Shown in pieces: positions 5,083-6,238 of a stretch of DNA of 6,238 bases. The DNA lies in the NCBI GenBank assembly GCA_945870115.1, contig CAMBRH010000216.1:1-6238 (forward strand), written 5' to 3'. Position numbers and translations under genes: made by a program. Position 1 is the stretch's first letter, and each line of letters begins with the position of its first letter. Source of the DNA: Chitinophaga pinensis (lineage in GTDB: Bacteria; Bacteroidota; Bacteroidia; Flavobacteriales_D; Crocinitomicaceae). The notes under the pieces were generated by a model, which searched no databases, was not told the origin of the DNA, and saw nothing but the letters and a program-made list of their open reading frames with translations.

Positions 5083-6238
5083 TTAAGCATTGATAGCTAG
5101 TTCGTCTTCAACCGCTTGATTAATGTGTTTTGTAAAATCTTCAATCGACATTGCGCCCAAGTCACCTTGTAGTCTTTGTCTTACTGAAACTTCTCCGTTT
5201 GCTTCCTCTTTCTCCCCTATTATCAACATAAAAGGGATTTTTTTCAATTCTGCATCACGAATTTTCTTACCAATTTTTTCATTTCGGTCGTCAACGAATC
5301 CGCGAATATCGGAATTATTTAGCAATTCTGAAAGTTTTTCTGCATATTCGTTGTATTTTTCACTAATTGGCAAAATTGCAACCTGCTCAATTGCAAGCCA
5401 TAATGGAAAATCTCCTCCACAATGTTCAAGTAAAACCGCCACAAATCGCTCCATTGAACCAAAAGGTGCTCGGTGAATCATAACAGGTCTATGTTTCTGA
5501 TTATCAGCACCAGTATATTCTAATTCAAATCGTTCTGGTAAATTATAATCTACTTGAATTGTTCCAAGTTGCCATTCTCTTCCCAAAGCATCTTCTACCA
5601 TGAAATCCAATTTTGGACCATAAAAAGCGGCTTCTCCGTATTCAATATAAGTGTTCAGATTTTTTTCTGCTGAAGCTTCAATAATTGCATTTTCAGCTTT
5701 CTCCCAGTTTTCGTCAGAGCCAATATATTTAGAAGGATTATTTGGATCTCTCAAAGAAATTTGTGCTTTGAAATTTTGAAAATTTAATGTTTTCAAAACA
5801 TATAACACAATGTCAATTACCTTTTTAAATTCATCTTTTACTTGATCTTGCATACAAAAAATGTGTGCATCATCTTGCGTAAACCCTCTTACTCGTGTCA
5901 AACCATGCAACTCACCTGATTGTTCGTAACGATAAACTGTTCCAAATTCAGCAAATCGTGCTGGTAAATCTTTGTAAGAACGCGGTTTTGATTTGAAAAT
6001 CTCACAGTGATGAGGACAATTCATCGGTTTTAATAAAAACTCTTCATTTTCATCTGGCGTTTTAATTGGTTGAAATGAATCCGCTCCATATTTTTCGTAA
6101 TGTCCAGAACAAACGTACAATTCTTTACTTCCAATATGCGGTGTAATAACTTGATCGTAACCAGCTTTCTTTTGAGCTTTTTTCAAGAAATTTTCCAAAC
6201 GCTCACGCAAAGCAGCACCTTTTGGCAACCACATTGGT
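5083..6238 (-). CDS. thrS: Threonyl-tRNA synthetase, catalytic and anticodon-binding parts (5' partial)
   Basis: The frame is open to the window edge; about 384 C-terminal residues are visible of a protein usually near 640-650. The missing part should hold the TGS and editing domains. Numbering from the Met at 6234: the class II core includes LKPMNCPHH with zinc ligand Cys73, motif 2 region FGTVYRYEQSGELHGLTRVRGFTQDDAHIFC (zinc ligand His124; 97-127) and motif 3 region VMIHRAPFGSMERF (zinc ligand His254; Arg263). The Cys-His spacing of 51 equals that of the E. coli enzyme. The C-terminal anticodon-binding domain follows from about 285, with RGFVDDRNEKIGKKIRDAEL (311-330) and a typical VSVRQR. 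The enzyme charges tRNA-Thr with threonine in the cytoplasm using ATP. The Met at 6234 lies inside the protein (it is preceded by a Pro codon) and is not the start. The gene leads the infC-rpmI-rplT cluster. Confidence 0.97.
   Translation of the reverse strand, partial: PMWLPKGAALRERLENFLKKAQKKAGYDQVITPHIGSKELYVCSGHYEKYGADSFQPIKTPDENEEFLLKPMNCPHHCEIFKSKPRSYKDLPARFAEFGTVYRYEQSGELHGLTRVRGFTQDDAHIFCMQDQVKDEFKKVIDIVLYVLKTLNFQNFKAQISLRDPNNPSKYIGSDENWEKAENAIIEASAEKNLNTYIEYGEAAFYGPKLDFMVEDALGREWQLGTIQVDYNLPERFELEYTGADNQKHRPVMIHRAPFGSMERFVAVLLEHCGGDFPLWLAIEQVAILPISEKYNEYAEKLSELLNNSDIRGFVDDRNEKIGKKIRDAELKKIPFMLIIGEKEEANGEVSVRQRLQGDLGAMSIEDFTKHINQAVEDELAINA

Noticed and set aside
5123..5476. 117-residue plus-strand ORF
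   Set aside because: Antisense to the conserved C-terminal part of thrS; its open frame follows from that gene's codon use.

Overview
The window is A/T-rich chromosomal DNA from a member of the Bacteroidota, most likely order Flavobacteriales. Three things point there: a two-component-regulator-propeller/Y_Y_Y/LytS-type histidine kinase, a small lipoprotein gene behind a promoter that matches the Bacteroidota pattern (TTG, about 20 bp, TAnnTTTG), and the near absence of Shine-Dalgarno sequences. Genus cannot be fixed by eye; Flavobacteriaceae or Crocinitomicaceae are plausible.

Left half (plus strand). Bases 1-1404 hold the 3' part of a membrane sensor kinase gene whose beginning lies outside the window. 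Next comes a monocistronic lipoprotein gene (1476-1790) with its own promoter and an intrinsic terminator. After a 160-bp spacer with small inverted repeats lies a 513-residue helical-repeat protein of unknown function (2000-3541).

Right half (minus strand). The conserved translation cluster thrS-infC-rpmI-rplT runs towards the left: threonyl-tRNA synthetase (5' end cut off by the window edge), initiation factor IF-3, and ribosomal proteins L35 and L20. The cluster converges on the 513-residue gene, and one hairpin at 3541-3576 separates the two. thrS and infC are only 8 bp apart. The infC-rpmI gap (124 bp) and rpmI-rplT gap (246 bp) are longer and carry structure. The first holds a long imperfect hairpin built from 7-bp AGACNNN units. 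The second holds a perfect 9-bp inverted repeat followed on the plus strand by eight T, overlapping a candidate rplT promoter and a 9-codon mini-ORF.

All recognisable genes are ordinary core or regulatory genes. I see no CRISPR array, insertion sequence, tRNA, rRNA or defence system. The items most worth a second look are the heptamer-repeat hairpin and the rpmI-rplT spacer, followed by the uncharacterised 513-residue protein and the small lipoprotein.
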